From Methanosphaera sp. ISO3-F5 (GTDB taxonomy: Archaea; Methanobacteriota; Methanobacteria; Methanobacteriales; Methanobacteriaceae), in NCBI RefSeq assembly GCF_034480035.2, contig NZ_CP118753.2, positions 2,103,076 to 2,167,075 of the forward strand: a DNA stretch of 64,000 bases. The letters run 5' to 3'. The notes below the pieces were generated by a model, which was given only the letters and a program-made list of their open reading frames with translations, did not search any database and had not been told where the DNA came from. A program made the position numbers and the translations under genes. Below are positions 1 to 10,128 of the stretch, one piece after another. Numbering within the stretch: the stretch's first letter is position 1; each line of letters starts with the position of its first letter.

Positions 1-2
1 AA

Positions 3-812
3 CTAATAACAATCACAATACTAACAATGCTGATAACACTCATAATAACAACAATAATATGCATAATCTTCACAATCCACATAATAACAAGCATAATCAT
101 AACACTAACAATACCCCTATCATTAACATTCTACATATACTACAAGAACGAAAAACGATTAGAAGAAATAGAACAAGAATTACCAGATTACCTAAGACAA
201 ATATCCTCACTAATAAAAGTAGGATTAGGCTTAGAATCAGCATTCAAAGAACTATCCCAAACAATAAACAACTCATTAAACGATGAAATAAAAAGAGCAT
301 TACTCGAAACAAGCTTCGGAAGACCATTCGACGAATCACTAATGGAAATAGCAAACAAAAATAATTCAGACAACCTAAAACACACATTTCAACTAATAAT
401 ACACAGCTGGAACTCAGGAGGAAACCTATCAGAAATACTAGAAGCAATAGCAGACGACCTATCCGATACAATAATGCTAAAAAAACAACGAAAAGCAGGA
501 GTAATGATGTCAGTAATGTTTCTAGTAATATCATCAGTAATAGCAACACCCTTCGCACTCGGAATGATACAATTATATACACAATTTATAAGCATATCCG
601 GAAGAACAAACCCCCTAAGCGAAGTAATACCAATAAGCAGCACAGGCTACATAATAATACAAGCAATACTAGTAAGTATACTCCTAGGAATAGTAATGTA
701 CTCAGATGCAAAAAAAGGAATCAAATACATGATAATAATAGTACCCGCATCACTCGCAGTATACTACTTCTCACAACAAATACTAACAGGAATAATGGGA
801 GGAATAATATGA
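3..812 (+). CDS. TadC/FlaJ-like type II secretion F-domain membrane protein (5' partial)
   Basis: Platform-type membrane protein of the TadC/FlaJ (T2SF) family, which anchors type IV pilus or pilus-like assembly in archaea. The frame is open to the left edge without a stop, so the first ATG at 27 is probably not the real start and the N-terminus lies outside the window. Visible are a very hydrophobic N-terminal segment (about the first 40 residues), a cytoplasmic T2SF region with the family-style ISSLIKVGLGLESAFKEL stretch, and three more hydrophobic segments near the C-terminus. The stop overlaps the start of the next gene (ATGA at 809), which encodes a class III signal-peptide pilin, supporting a pilus role. 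The family is clear; the exact system (adhesive pilus or other surface filament) is inference. Confidence 0.75.
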   Translation, partial: LITITILTMLITLIITTIICIIFTIHIITSIIITLTIPLSLTFYIYYKNEKRLEEIEQELPDYLRQISSLIKVGLGLESAFKELSQTINNSLNDEIKRALLETSFGRPFDESLMEIANKNNSDNLKHTFQLIIHSWNSGGNLSEILEAIADDLSDTIMLKKQRKAGVMMSVMFLVISSVIATPFALGMIQLYTQFISISGRTNPLSEVIPISSTGYIIIQAILVSILLGIVMYSDAKKGIKYMIIIVPASLAVYYFSQQILTGIMGGII

Positions 813-1009
813 AAATCAAAGAAGAATCAGGACAAGTATCAACAGAACTAATACTACTAATAGCAGGAATGATAATGGTAGTGCTACTAGCAACAACAGT
901 ATACAAAGATTACCTGTTTGACCTAAACAACGAGATGACAGAAAACGAAGTAAACAACCTAAAAAACAAGCTAAACAACTTAAATAATTTAATAAAAGAA
1001 GGAGGTTAA
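809..1009 (+). CDS. Small class III signal-peptide (type IV pilin-like) protein
   Basis: A 66-residue protein with a short charged leader (MKIKEESG) followed by QVSTELILL and a hydrophobic helix. This is the QxSxExxxL class III signal peptide of archaeal pilins processed by an EppA/PibD-type prepilin peptidase. Cleavage would fall just before Q9, leaving a mature subunit of about 58 residues: one membrane helix followed by an Asn/Lys/Glu-rich amphipathic tail. It overlaps the TadC-like gene by 4 bp and is surely co-translated. It is small for a filament subunit, so it could be a minor pilin or an assembly-initiating subunit. The signal-peptide type is seen directly; the role is inferred from family and context. 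Confidence 0.8.
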   Translation: MKIKEESGQVSTELILLIAGMIMVVLLATTVYKDYLFDLNNEMTENEVNNLKNKLNNLNNLIKEGG

Positions 1010-1033
1010 AAGAAATAAGAATGGACTAATCAT

Positions 1034-1759
1034 TCATTCTTTAATGAACTGATCAACTAAATTACGAGTTTCATTAAAAGCAGCAACATCAATATGCTGA
1101 GGAAGACTACCAATATCCCCTTCAACATCCTTCAAAACACCTTCACCAGCACCAAGGAACATTCCCTCACTACTAATACCCATGAAAACACTAGGAGGTA
1201 ACAAGGCAACTGCAACCCTATCATTATCCTTAACACTCGTATCATTAGTAATAACTGTAATAGCACGTTTACCAAGATTAACATTACAAATCATCAACGT
1301 ATCAGTATCAGGATGCTTACTAACACTTACAAGCTCACCAACTTTAATGTCAACACCAATAACGGGATCATCAATCTCACCCAACATTAATCTCTCAGGC
1401 AAACCTCTTATAGTATTAAAGAAAAATTTCATTCGTGACAAAGGTAAATCAAGTTTTTCACGTTCTTCTCGATTCAATTCACTTAAAAACTTTCTAGAAT
1501 AATCCTCCCCACCCAAGTTTTCTATAATCTCATCAACACTATTCAATAAATTCTTCATCTGAGGAGTATCAGCTAACTCCTGTGGTGATAAATAAGAATA
1601 ATACATAGTTTGTAATTCAGGATTCATATTCTTAGCAATTAAACGAACCTGCTTCTTATTCCAAGAACCCCTTAGGTTAGAACCTTCAACAACTCGAATA
1701 AACTGTTCTACTGCTTTTTCTGCAACTTTTAATCTATAATCTTTACTAGTGTCCCACAT
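1034..1759 (-). CDS. tRNA-binding (EMAP II/Trbp111-like) domain protein
   Basis: A 241-residue protein whose C-terminal half (about 125-235) resembles the OB-fold tRNA-binding domain found in EMAP II, Trbp111 and the MetRS C-terminus: [24 protein letters not shown], then a [19 protein letters not shown]-type stretch with the family's (S)xGMxL motif. The N-terminal half is helical and not recognised. It probably binds tRNA in trans or associates with a synthetase; that is inferred. An AGGGA ribosome binding site lies 6 nt before the ATG. Its 3' end faces the pilin gene and its promoter region is shared with the PRC-barrel gene. Confidence 0.75.
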   Translation of the reverse strand: MWDTSKDYRLKVAEKAVEQFIRVVEGSNLRGSWNKKQVRLIAKNMNPELQTMYYSYLSPQELADTPQMKNLLNSVDEIIENLGGEDYSRKFLSELNREEREKLDLPLSRMKFFFNTIRGLPERLMLGEIDDPVIGVDIKVGELVSVSKHPDTDTLMICNVNLGKRAITVITNDTSVKDNDRVAVALLPPSVFMGISSEGMFLGAGEGVLKDVEGDIGSLPQHIDVAAFNETRNLVDQFIKE

Positions 1760-2038
1760 ATTATTTCCCTAAATATATATTTTTTTCATAATGAAATCTA
1801 TCAATTATTTATATTTCTTTTTTAATTTATTTTTTTTGACAATTTTTTCCTTTTAAAAAAGAAAAACCATTATCCTAAACACTTTAAAAAATAAAATTTA
1901 TATAATATGTTTTACATATAATAAATAGATTAGAGATTATTATTTGATAATTTTAAAATAAGGGATTATAACCTTTTATACGATTATAAAAGACAATCAT
2001 TAATTACATTGAAAAAAAAATAAACATTTGGTGATATA
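1760..2038. promoter_or_regulatory. Divergent AT-rich promoter region (279 bp)
   Basis: Non-coding, strongly AT-rich region between the tRNA-binding protein gene (-) and the PRC-barrel gene (+). Several TATA-like stretches are present, for example TTTATATAATATG near 1897 and CTTTTATACG near 1974. No convincing open frame, tRNA or repeat array is seen. Which TATA element is used cannot be decided from the sequence. Confidence 0.4.
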
Positions 2039-2425
2039 ATGGTAAACCTATCAAAATTTTACGACTTAAACATTTATGATACAGAAGGAAAATACATAGG
2101 AAAAGTGAACGAAGTAGTACTAAACATTAAAAAAGGAAGAATTTCATTTTTCAAAACAAAAGCAATAACAGAAGACAACAGAAATGTAGGATTAAGAGAT
2201 GTACTAAGAAACTCAATGAGACTAGTGCCAGAAGAAGAAGATGTCAACCCTGTAAGAACAGAAGGAATAATTGACATACCATACGAAGTAGTAATAGCAG
2301 TAAATGATATTATACTTGTTGACCAAGTAAAACTAGCACAATTTCAAACTTCCCAAAATAAAAGAATAAATGCAGCACCCCAAAAAAGGCCAATGGTTAA
2401 AAAACCACAAGTACAATCAAACTAA
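2039..2425 (+). CDS. PRC-barrel domain protein
   Basis: A 128-residue protein with an N-terminal PRC-barrel (about 1-90): a short beta-rich domain that begins FYDLNIYDTEGKYIGKVNEV, typical of small archaeal PRC-barrel proteins related to the RimM/H-subunit fold. The C-terminal 35 residues are basic and Gln/Pro-rich (PQKRPMVKKPQV). These proteins are thought to mediate RNA or protein contacts, but the exact role is unknown. The start is fixed by GGTGA followed by 4 nt and ATG. The aspartate dehydrogenase gene starts 12 bp downstream, so the two are probably one transcript. Confidence 0.75.
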   Translation: MVNLSKFYDLNIYDTEGKYIGKVNEVVLNIKKGRISFFKTKAITEDNRNVGLRDVLRNSMRLVPEEEDVNPVRTEGIIDIPYEVVIAVNDIILVDQVKLAQFQTSQNKRINAAPQKRPMVKKPQVQSN

Positions 2426-2437
2426 TGGAGTTTATTA

Positions 2438-3208
2438 ATGAAAGTAGGAATTATGGGTTGTGGGTCAATAGCTAACACATTAGTGAACTTTAAATTAGAA
2501 GATAAACTAAACATAGATTTTGCAAGTTTTTATGATTTAGATAAAGATAGTGCAGAAGAATTAGCTATAAAAGTTGATTCAAAAGTAGCAAATTCATTAG
2601 ATGAACTCATAGAAAGTTCAGAATTAATACTTGAATGTGCTTCACAAGGTGCTGTACGTACTTCAATTCCGCAAATTCTAGAAAGTGGAACTAATGTAAT
2701 AATAATGAGTGTAGGAGCTTTACTTGACACAGATTTCAAGACACAAATTGAAAACATAGCCAAAGATAATGGTGCCAAAATCTATTTACCTACTGGTGCT
2801 ATAACAGGTATTGACACAGTAAAAGCAGCAAAAATGGGTGAAATAAAATCAGTATCCTTAACAACAAGAAAACCACCAGTATCATTAGGATTAGATTCAA
2901 ATATAAAATCAGAAAAAATAATATTTGAAGGAAAAGCTTCAGATGCTGTGAACAAGTTTCCAAAAAATATTAATGTTTCATCCACATTAAGCTTAGCTTC
3001 AGGAATTGATGCTGATGTTACTATCATAGCAGATCCAAACATCCAAAATAATACTCATGAAATTCATATAAAAGGAACTTTTGGTGAATTAGTCACCATA
3101 ACATCAAATGTAAGTAGTCCCGATAATCCAAAAACTAGTTTATTAGCAGCATACTCCGCAGCCAGTTTACTTAATAAATTATCGGAAACAATACAAATTG
3201 GGTCATAG
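2438..3208 (+). CDS. nadX: L-aspartate dehydrogenase
   Basis: 256-residue NAD(P)-dependent enzyme that oxidises L-aspartate to iminoaspartate, the first step of de novo NAD synthesis in many archaea (quinolinate synthase NadA acts next). The Rossmann motif GCGSIANTL is at about residues 7-15. The conserved ATGAITGID-type segment (here LPTGAITGIDTVKAAK, about 117-132) and the late ANNTHEI-like motif (NIQNNTHEIHIKG) match aspartate dehydrogenases in order and spacing. Length is normal. It follows the PRC-barrel gene closely. Confidence 0.88.
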   Translation: MKVGIMGCGSIANTLVNFKLEDKLNIDFASFYDLDKDSAEELAIKVDSKVANSLDELIESSELILECASQGAVRTSIPQILESGTNVIIMSVGALLDTDFKTQIENIAKDNGAKIYLPTGAITGIDTVKAAKMGEIKSVSLTTRKPPVSLGLDSNIKSEKIIFEGKASDAVNKFPKNINVSSTLSLASGIDADVTIIADPNIQNNTHEIHIKGTFGELVTITSNVSSPDNPKTSLLAAYSAASLLNKLSETIQIGS

Positions 3209-3305
3209 ATATAAATTTATATCGCCTATCAACAAGGAATCAACGAATTCCTAGATAACTCTCTTTTTTTAATAAACTTTTTTCACAACCAACCAGGTGA
3301 ATCTT

Positions 3306-4019
3306 TTGAAAAATTATGAACAATTTTCTCAACTTAAAGTAATAAAAGACATTCCATTAATCCTAAGAATAGATGGAAGAACATTTTCTAATTATACAAA
3401 ACAATTAAAACTACAAAAACCATTCGATGACAGACTAAGAGACCTATTTATCGAAGTATCAAAAGACTTAATCAAAGAATTCAATCCAAAATATGTTTAC
3501 ACATTCTCAGACGAAATAAACATACTATTTACCCAAGCACCATTCAATGGAAGAATAGAAAAAATTGATTCAGTACTAGCATCATTTGTCACAGCATCAT
3601 TCATGAAACACCTATTCATAAACCAGGAAAAATTTGACACAGACATAACAAGATTAAAACCTGCATCATTTGATTGCAGAATAATATCCACCTCAAAACA
3701 CATAAAAGAATACTTTAAAAACAGACAAGACGAAGCATGGAGAAATTGTTTAAACGGATATGCACAATACATACTAAACAAAACACACACACCAAAAGAA
3801 ACATCACAAATACTATACAAACTAAAAAAATCAGACATACACGAATTATTATATGAACATAACATCAATATAGCCCACGTACCAACATGGCAAAAAAGAG
3901 GAATATGTATACATAAAATAATACAAACAAGCGAAGGAATAAATCCCACAAATAATCAAAAAAATATATCAACAAGAAAAAAAATAAAAGTAAATCTAGA
4001 AATGGAATTACTTAATTAG
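3306..4019 (+). CDS. tRNA(His) guanylyltransferase-like (Thg1) polymerase
   Basis: 237-residue Thg1-family protein, an enzyme adding nucleotides in the 3'-5' direction to tRNA 5' ends. LILRIDGRTFSNYTK near residue 20 carries the first metal-binding Asp, and YTFSDEINILF near residue 65 carries the second (S-D-E). Archaeal Thg1-like proteins mainly repair truncated tRNA 5' ends, and that is the likely job here. The start is taken as TTG at 3306, exactly 5 nt after AGGTGA at 3295-3300. A GTG at 3297 is in frame but lies inside the ribosome binding site. Confidence 0.83.
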   Translation: MKNYEQFSQLKVIKDIPLILRIDGRTFSNYTKQLKLQKPFDDRLRDLFIEVSKDLIKEFNPKYVYTFSDEINILFTQAPFNGRIEKIDSVLASFVTASFMKHLFINQEKFDTDITRLKPASFDCRIISTSKHIKEYFKNRQDEAWRNCLNGYAQYILNKTHTPKETSQILYKLKKSDIHELLYEHNINIAHVPTWQKRGICIHKIIQTSEGINPTNNQKNISTRKKIKVNLEMELLN

Positions 4020-4085
4020 AAAAACAATAATATATATTAATAGAATTAATCATTATGTCTACTCTATTAAACAGAGGATGAAAAC

Positions 4086-5141
4086 ATGGATTTTAATAAA
4101 AAATTATCTAAACTATTAGGTAATGACAAGTCAATAAAAGAAGTACAGATAGATAGCAGAGTAATAGATGAGATAGAAAAAATAGCTATTGAAGCAGATC
4201 CAAAAGAATATGTAGCATTATTATCCGGAAAAATACATAAAGAAATTCTTAAAATTACTGGTTTAATATTTCTACCATTCAAAGCATCAGAAAATAGTGC
4301 AGTAATGCAAGTATTCATGATGCCATTAACAACAAACGCTGTTGGTTCTGTACATAGCCATCCAGGTCCAAGTGCAAGTCCAAGTCAAGCAGATTTAACA
4401 TTCTTTGCAAAGAACGGATACTTTCACATGATAATATGTCAACCATACACCCAAGCAACTATAAGGGCATATGATGCATTTGGAAATCCAATGTCTTTCA
4501 CAGTCCAAGATTTAGGTGATGAAGTAGAAATAAAACAACTAGATGAAATGGATATTGATAAAGAATTATTCGATGAATCATTTATTGAAGAATTAAAAGA
4601 ACTTGAAGAAGAAACAGATACTGATAAAAACATTCAAGAAACAACAGTAAATGAAGAATCAGATGACCAATTTAATAATGAATTAGAAACGGGGGAAGAA
4701 TTAATGAGTAAAAAAGAAAATAATCAAACACAAGTAAATTCACAACCACAATCACCTGCAACATTAAATTTAGAAATAGAAATTAAAGGAAAAAAAGTCA
4801 TAAAAGAAATACCATTACCTCCTGAATATGAACCTGGAGATCATGTTGAGGTAGATATACGTACTGATAAAACACCAAACGATGACATTGATGAAATAAG
4901 ATTAAATGTTATTAAAGCCCCACAAAACATGAAAAATAACAATAAAGTTATAACAGTAACGCCACAAAAAGTAGCAACAACTAAAACAGAAGCACCACAA
5001 ATTGAAGAAAACAATACTACAAAAAGTGAATCTAAAATTAAACAGAAAACTTCTGAAGAAATAGAAGATGAAATAAAACAGATGGAAGCAGATATTGCTA
5101 AGTTAAAAGAAGAAAATGAACGCTTAAAAAATAATTTATAA
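4086..5141 (+). CDS. JAMM/MPN metalloprotease with C-terminal coiled coil
   Basis: 351-residue protein with an N-terminal JAB/MPN domain (about 20-140). The complete zinc-protease motif is visible: Glu41 plus H90-x-H92-x7-S100-x2-D103 (HSHPGPSASPSQAD). Active archaeal JAMM proteases remove ubiquitin-like SAMP proteins or process peptides, so catalytic activity is likely. An acidic linker (about 155-225) follows, then a small beta domain (IKGKKVIKEIPLPPEYEPGDHVEVD, split over about 238-265), a low-complexity stretch, and a C-terminal coiled coil (about 318-351, EEIEDEIKQMEADIAKLKEE). The coiled coil suggests recruitment to a larger complex. The gene stands alone with its own GAGGA ribosome binding site. 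The substrate is unknown. Confidence 0.85.
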   Translation: MDFNKKLSKLLGNDKSIKEVQIDSRVIDEIEKIAIEADPKEYVALLSGKIHKEILKITGLIFLPFKASENSAVMQVFMMPLTTNAVGSVHSHPGPSASPSQADLTFFAKNGYFHMIICQPYTQATIRAYDAFGNPMSFTVQDLGDEVEIKQLDEMDIDKELFDESFIEELKELEEETDTDKNIQETTVNEESDDQFNNELETGEELMSKKENNQTQVNSQPQSPATLNLEIEIKGKKVIKEIPLPPEYEPGDHVEVDIRTDKTPNDDIDEIRLNVIKAPQNMKNNNKVITVTPQKVATTKTEAPQIEENNTTKSESKIKQKTSEEIEDEIKQMEADIAKLKEENERLKNNL

Positions 5142-5178
5142 AAATATTGTTTTCTAAAAAAAAGTTATGGATAAGAAG

Positions 5179-6753
5179 TTATAATTTTACTGATTTTACA
5201 ACTTCTATATCTTTTGTTTCTTCTAATTCAGCAATAGCTTCACTAGTAATTTCTTGGTCTACTTTAAGTACCATTACTGCTTCGCCACCAGCTGATTTTC
5301 TACCAACTTGCATTTCGCCAATGTTGATTTTATAGTTTCCTAGAATGTTGCCAATAGTTCCAATGGTGCCTGGTAAGTCAACATATTTAATTATTCCCAT
5401 TAAACCTTCAAGTTCAAGGTTTACTTCATAGTTATCTATTGAAATAATTTTTGTCACACCGTTTTCTACTGTTCCTTCTATTGTGGTTTCGTTATCATCA
5501 TATTTTACTTCAACTTTGATGGTAGCATCATATTTTCCACTGTCTTCAGTTTCTCCTTCTGTAAGTTTTATACCTCTTTGTTTTGCTACTGCTTTAGCAT
5601 TAACAGAGTTTACTGGTTCTGTTAGTATTGGGTTTAAGAAGGTTTTTAATAATTCTCTTGTTAGTGGTTCTTTTGATCTGCCATTTATTTCTCCACTGTA
5701 TACGATGTTTAGTTCTGAAATGTTTGGTGTTGTAATTTGTACTAATGTTTGTCCAAGTTTATCAGCTAATTTGAAGTATGGTTTGAGGGTTTGAAAGGTT
5801 TCTGAATCTACGAGTGGCATGTTTAAAACATTGCTTGGTGTATTTCCATTTATAACTTCTTTAACCTCTTTTGCTACTATGATTGCTGCATCACGTTGTG
5901 CTTCTTTGGTTGAAGCTGCTATGTGTGGTGTTAAAACAACATTGTCTAATGTTGCTAATGGACTGTTTTCTAAAGGTTCGTTTTCATATACATCTAATCC
6001 TGCTTTGAGTTCTGGTCTTTCTTTTAATGCTTCGTATAAATCATTTTCATCAATGATTCCACCTCTAGCACAGTTTAAGAGTATTGCATTGTCTTTCATT
6101 TTTGCAAGTTCATCTTTAGAAATTAATCCTTTTGTTTCTGGAGTTAATGGTACGTGTATGGTCATTACATCAGCTTTTTGTACTAAGTCATCTAGTGTTG
6201 TAATTTCTACACCTAACTCTTTTGCTGTTTCTTCGGTAATGTATGGGTCGTATACTATTACATCCATTTCGAATGCTTTGGATCTTTTTACTACTTGACT
6301 TCCAATTCTTCCCATTCCGATTACACCGAGAGTTTTGTTACGTAATTCCATTCCCATGAATTTACTTTTCTCCCATTTTCCTGCTTTAACGGATGCATCT
6401 GCTATTGCTATTTTTCTACTTAATGATAACATTAATCCCATTGCATGTTCTGCTACTGTGATTGATGTTGATTGTGGTGCGTTTACTACTAGTATTCCAT
6501 GGTCTGTTGCAGCATCTACATCGATGTTGTCTACTCCAACACCTGCTCTTGCAATTATTTTTAAGTTTTTAGCATTTTCTATTACTTCTTTTGTAATTTT
6601 GGTTCTGCTTCTTACGATTATTCCTTCGTATTGGTCTATTGTTTCAAGTAATTCTTCTGGTGTGATTGTAGGATTGTTTACTACTTCTGCAGATCCTTCT
6701 AATACTTCTACACCTTTTTCATTAATTTTATCTGCTATTAATACTTTTGGCAT
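5179..6753 (-). CDS. serA: D-3-phosphoglycerate dehydrogenase
   Basis: 524-residue NAD-dependent enzyme oxidising 3-phosphoglycerate to 3-phosphohydroxypyruvate, the entry to serine synthesis. Seen: substrate-binding domain ([22 protein letters not shown]), Rossmann motif [12 protein letters not shown] at about 147, catalytic Arg in [10 protein letters not shown] and His in [12 protein letters not shown] long intervening domain follows, and a C-terminal ACT domain (from about 450, [15 protein letters not shown]), the site of serine feedback inhibition in this long form. AAGGAGTT precedes the ATG. The T8 tract at 5158-5165 (+ strand A-run) just past the stop may end transcription. A SerB-like phosphatase is encoded at 44304. 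Confidence 0.93.
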   Translation of the reverse strand: MPKVLIADKINEKGVEVLEGSAEVVNNPTITPEELLETIDQYEGIIVRSRTKITKEVIENAKNLKIIARAGVGVDNIDVDAATDHGILVVNAPQSTSITVAEHAMGLMLSLSRKIAIADASVKAGKWEKSKFMGMELRNKTLGVIGMGRIGSQVVKRSKAFEMDVIVYDPYITEETAKELGVEITTLDDLVQKADVMTIHVPLTPETKGLISKDELAKMKDNAILLNCARGGIIDENDLYEALKERPELKAGLDVYENEPLENSPLATLDNVVLTPHIAASTKEAQRDAAIIVAKEVKEVINGNTPSNVLNMPLVDSETFQTLKPYFKLADKLGQTLVQITTPNISELNIVYSGEINGRSKEPLTRELLKTFLNPILTEPVNSVNAKAVAKQRGIKLTEGETEDSGKYDATIKVEVKYDDNETTIEGTVENGVTKIISIDNYEVNLELEGLMGIIKYVDLPGTIGTIGNILGNYKINIGEMQVGRKSAGGEAVMVLKVDQEITSEAIAELEETKDIEVVKSVKL

Positions 6754-6987
6754 TAGTGTAACTCCTTTATGTTTTTATTATGAATCTGGTTAATAATCCA
6801 CATATTGTTAAACTAAAAATAATACTTTTTGTTTAAACCTTTTGTTCTATTCTTTAATAATTTTGGTTTAACATTCACTACTTATTTATGTTCTTTTTAG
6901 TATATAATTATAGAGTTTTCATTATCATAATTTAATAACTTGTTTTTAGAAATATATATTTTAATACTTATTATGGGTTGATAATAA

Positions 6988-7725
6988 ATGACATTTAATG
7001 AAATTATTTTAGGAACTTCACCATTTATTTTTGCACCACAGTTTGGGCATAGAACAAGATTATATGAATTAGATTTTGAGAAACAACCTGGAAATATTGC
7101 TGAAATATTAAACAAAGCATATGATTTAGGGGTTCAAAAGATCTTATTGAACAGATCAGGGGATCTGGAAAAAGCATTAGATTTATCATTGGCTGAAGGT
7201 TATGATTGGGAAGTTATTGGAAAAACAAGTACCGAAAACTTTGATGATGACTTGAACACCTTCCAGAAATATAATACAAAATCTGTCATGTTAGACGGAT
7301 TCTTCGTGGATGAAAATATAAAAAATAAGGATTATAATGTTATCTCTGATTATTTGCATCAAATTAAGGATTCTGGTTTTATTCCTGCAATAGAAACTAG
7401 AACACCTTTTAAAAATATTCCATTAATTAAGGAATCATCTTTCTTCGAGGACTTTGATGAGATAATGTTACCATTAAATTTTTATGGTTATATGATGGAT
7501 TGTAATTTTTTAAATAATGAAAATAAAAGTATTATTAATGAATTATTATCTTCTCTGGATAAGAAAATTATTGCAAACAGAACATTAGCTACTGGTATAT
7601 TACAACCAAGGGAAGCTTATGAATTTATAAAAAGTATTGATTATCTGGATTCTGTATGTGTGGGTGTGGCAAAGGTTACTGAAGCAGAGGAAACATTTGG
7701 TATTATTAATAGCGTGAAAGCATAA
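6988..7725 (+). CDS. Uncharacterised TIM-barrel-like protein (aldo/keto-reductase-like)
   Basis: 245 residues. The opening (ILGTSPFIFAPQFGHR) and alternating beta/alpha pattern suggest a TIM barrel, with a faint aldo/keto-reductase feel at the end (CVGVAKVTEAEETFGII resembles the late AKR cofactor loop). The catalytic Asp/Tyr/Lys/His set could not be placed, so no enzyme activity is assigned. GGGTTGAT lies 5 nt before the ATG. It is convergent with the XRE regulator gene, only 3 bp apart. It could be an archaeal conserved hypothetical limited to methanogens. Confidence 0.6.
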   Translation: MTFNEIILGTSPFIFAPQFGHRTRLYELDFEKQPGNIAEILNKAYDLGVQKILLNRSGDLEKALDLSLAEGYDWEVIGKTSTENFDDDLNTFQKYNTKSVMLDGFFVDENIKNKDYNVISDYLHQIKDSGFIPAIETRTPFKNIPLIKESSFFEDFDEIMLPLNFYGYMMDCNFLNNENKSIINELLSSLDKKIIANRTLATGILQPREAYEFIKSIDYLDSVCVGVAKVTEAEETFGIINSVKA

Positions 7726-7728
7726 ATC

Positions 7729-8775
7729 CTATTCTGCTTCATTTTTTCTTTCTTTTATTAGTTTTAGTAAATCTTCAATATTCTCCATATCTTTTATTTC
7801 CCATGTATATATTGCAGGTATTTCCTCAATGTTTTCCTTGTCTTGCTTGTTTTCTAGTACGAATAATGCATCGTAGCCTGTTACTGATGAAATATCCCTT
7901 GTTTTGTTCGCAATATTATTTAATGTACGGGTGTTTCTGCCTTTTTCCAGGTTTGTTATTAAAATATGGTTTTCACGTGTTTTCTTATTTATTTCTGCCC
8001 TGATTTTCTCTATTTCGTCCAGTTTGTTTTCTAGTTTTTCTTGTAGTTTAGTGATGTCCTTTGCATTTTTTGTGCTTTCTGACACGGCATCAAATGGTGT
8101 TTTCTTAGAACTTTTTATATCATATCCTAGTTTAATAAGTTCTTTAGGTTCTTGTATTCTCTTATCCAGACTGTTATTATTTTTTACATCAAGAAGATTT
8201 ATTGATAATGTAATTGGTTTCTGAAGTACTTCTTCCAGCATCAGTGCCGTCTCTGGATAGGTTTGTGAATTGCCCTGTTCGTAGCGGTATATTGTTTCTC
8301 TTGAAACATGACTCATATCCGCTAATTCCTTTAATGATAAGTTTTTTTGTTCACGGAACTGTCGTAATAGTTCACCATTTATTTTAACATAATATCCGCC
8401 ACGTTTTGCAAATATTTCTGGGTGTATGTCATTAACTATTATGTTACATAAGGTTTGTGGAGTAATTACTGGTAGTTCATGTCTTTCATATACTACATCC
8501 TCTTCAAGATAGTTATGTTTAGATTTTAATCCTATAATTATCGGGCTTGCAAGAAACGTTCCGGCAATTTTAGATAACTCTTCTGCTTGTGTGGAAGTTA
8601 AACTATCTACATTTACCAGTATTTTTAGGATGATTAAAATATCATCTTTCCTTGCCAGTAAATCAAAACAACTTCGATCATATATATTTGATGTCTTAAA
8701 TCCGTAAGATAATAATAATTCATTAATTTCCTTAGTGACATTCTCACGGTTAATTGCAGAGTTATCTAAATTCAT
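7729..8775 (-). CDS. Archaeal XRE-type HTH transcriptional regulator
   Basis: 348-residue protein of the archaeal 'putative HTH-type transcriptional regulatory protein' family. It has an N-terminal domain of about 130 residues resembling a degenerate nuclease-like fold ([19 protein letters not shown]), a classic helix-turn-helix at about 136-190 ([20 protein letters not shown]), a coiled-coil linker (about 240-275), and a C-terminal domain ending near residue 345. No ribosome binding site is visible before the ATG, which suggests a leaderless transcript. Its 63-bp divergent promoter with tiaS carries a palindrome at 8798-8809, suitable for autoregulation. Target genes are unknown. Confidence 0.8.
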   Translation of the reverse strand: MNLDNSAINRENVTKEINELLLSYGFKTSNIYDRSCFDLLARKDDILIILKILVNVDSLTSTQAEELSKIAGTFLASPIIIGLKSKHNYLEEDVVYERHELPVITPQTLCNIIVNDIHPEIFAKRGGYYVKINGELLRQFREQKNLSLKELADMSHVSRETIYRYEQGNSQTYPETALMLEEVLQKPITLSINLLDVKNNNSLDKRIQEPKELIKLGYDIKSSKKTPFDAVSESTKNAKDITKLQEKLENKLDEIEKIRAEINKKTRENHILITNLEKGRNTRTLNNIANKTRDISSVTGYDALFVLENKQDKENIEEIPAIYTWEIKDMENIEDLLKLIKERKNEAE

Positions 8776-8838
8776 AATATATATTATGTATTTTCTTAAT
8801 AATATTATTATATAACAAACCTTTTTTTTATCAAATAG
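8776..8838. promoter_or_regulatory. 63-bp divergent promoter with central palindrome
   Basis: Between the XRE regulator (-) and tiaS (+). A 12-bp palindrome AATAATATTATT lies at 8798-8809. TTATATAA at 8808-8815 is centred about 27 nt before the tiaS ATG, the archaeal distance from TATA box to transcription start, so tiaS is probably leaderless. The same palindrome is about 23-34 nt before the regulator's start on the other strand. Neither gene shows a ribosome binding site. Confidence 0.55.
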
Positions 8839-10128
8839 ATGGGAAGTATAGTATTGAATTCAAATGAAAAAATAATATTACATATAGGAATAGATGACAC
8901 TGATTCTAATGAAGGAATGTGTACAACATATTTAACCCATATTATAATAGAGCAACTAAAAGAACATAACATATATCCTGATGATCTTCCAAGATTGATT
9001 AGATTAAACCCATTTGCACGATATAAAACAAGAGGAAATGGCGCATTATCTTTTCGGGTAACATTAAATTCTCGAAGTCAAGTTGAACTGGTAGAAAACA
9101 TAGTCCTAGAAAATGTTGAAAAATATTCTATGTTTGAAGGTGTTAACACTAATCCTGGAGTAATATTTTATGAAGGTGAAATAACTGATGAAATGAGAGA
9201 ATATGCAGTAAATGCCATATACTCAATATACACTATAGGTTATGCAGAAAATTTTGCAAAAAAAATTGGTGCAAGAGTTCATAAATTCAAGAAAGGACGT
9301 GGAATTATAGGAGCAATCGCATCAATCAGTATAGATTTATCTGATGAAACATTTGAATGTTTAGCTTACAGAACTCCTGAAAACATAGGTACAAAGAGAA
9401 AACTTAATCAGGACAGCATATATGATATGAACGAAAAAACATATCCTGAAACATTTGATAATATTGACATAGAAGGAAATTACACTGCAATTGAACCACA
9501 CACGCCATGTCCAGTACTCTATGGAATCAGGGGAAACACGCCAGAAATTGTTGAACAAGCACATAAAATGGTGGAAAGTTACGAAGAAATAGAAGGATAC
9601 TGTATTTTCAGAACAAATCAGCATACTGATATGCACATTCAAGAGGGAGTAAACATAAGTGATATGAATATAAATTCATGTTATAAGATACAGTGTAAAG
9701 TAACAAAAAACCCTCATGATATAGAGGGAGGACACGTATTTTTTGAAGTTTCAGATGATACGGGTATACTTGAATGTGCAGCATTCGAACCTACAAAAAC
9801 ATTTCGTAATATTATAAGAAAACTAAGGGTGGGTGATGAATTAATATTATATGGTGGATTAAATGAAAATAAAACATTTAATATTGAAAAATTCAAACTA
9901 ATTTCACTAGCACCACAATATAATATACTGAATCCTGTATGTTCATGCGGTAAACGAATGAAATCTGCAGGAAAAAATAAGGGATATAAATGTCCAAAAT
10001 GTGGAAATAAAACAAGTTCTGAAGATAAAATTAAAGAATTAATACCACGGGATATTAGTGAAGGTTTCTATGAAGTACCTACCGAGGCAAGACGTCACCT
10101 ATCAAAACCAATAGTTCGTATGAAATAA
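8839..10128 (+). CDS. tiaS: tRNA(Ile2) 2-agmatinylcytidine synthetase
   Basis: 429-residue enzyme that attaches agmatine to C34 of the CAU-anticodon tRNA-Ile2 so that it reads AUA, using ATP. Seen: the N-terminal [18 protein letters not shown] kinase-like motif, [15 protein letters not shown], a [12 protein letters not shown] segment, an OB-fold region at about 275-355, and a C-terminal zinc ribbon (CSCGKRM ... CPKCGNK, about 372-400). Order and length match the family. AUA codons are very common in this AT-rich sequence, so the enzyme is surely essential. It appears leaderless; TTG at 8854 is a less likely alternative start. Confidence 0.93.
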   Translation: MGSIVLNSNEKIILHIGIDDTDSNEGMCTTYLTHIIIEQLKEHNIYPDDLPRLIRLNPFARYKTRGNGALSFRVTLNSRSQVELVENIVLENVEKYSMFEGVNTNPGVIFYEGEITDEMREYAVNAIYSIYTIGYAENFAKKIGARVHKFKKGRGIIGAIASISIDLSDETFECLAYRTPENIGTKRKLNQDSIYDMNEKTYPETFDNIDIEGNYTAIEPHTPCPVLYGIRGNTPEIVEQAHKMVESYEEIEGYCIFRTNQHTDMHIQEGVNISDMNINSCYKIQCKVTKNPHDIEGGHVFFEVSDDTGILECAAFEPTKTFRNIIRKLRVGDELILYGGLNENKTFNIEKFKLISLAPQYNILNPVCSCGKRMKSAGKNKGYKCPKCGNKTSSEDKIKELIPRDISEGFYEVPTEARRHLSKPIVRMK

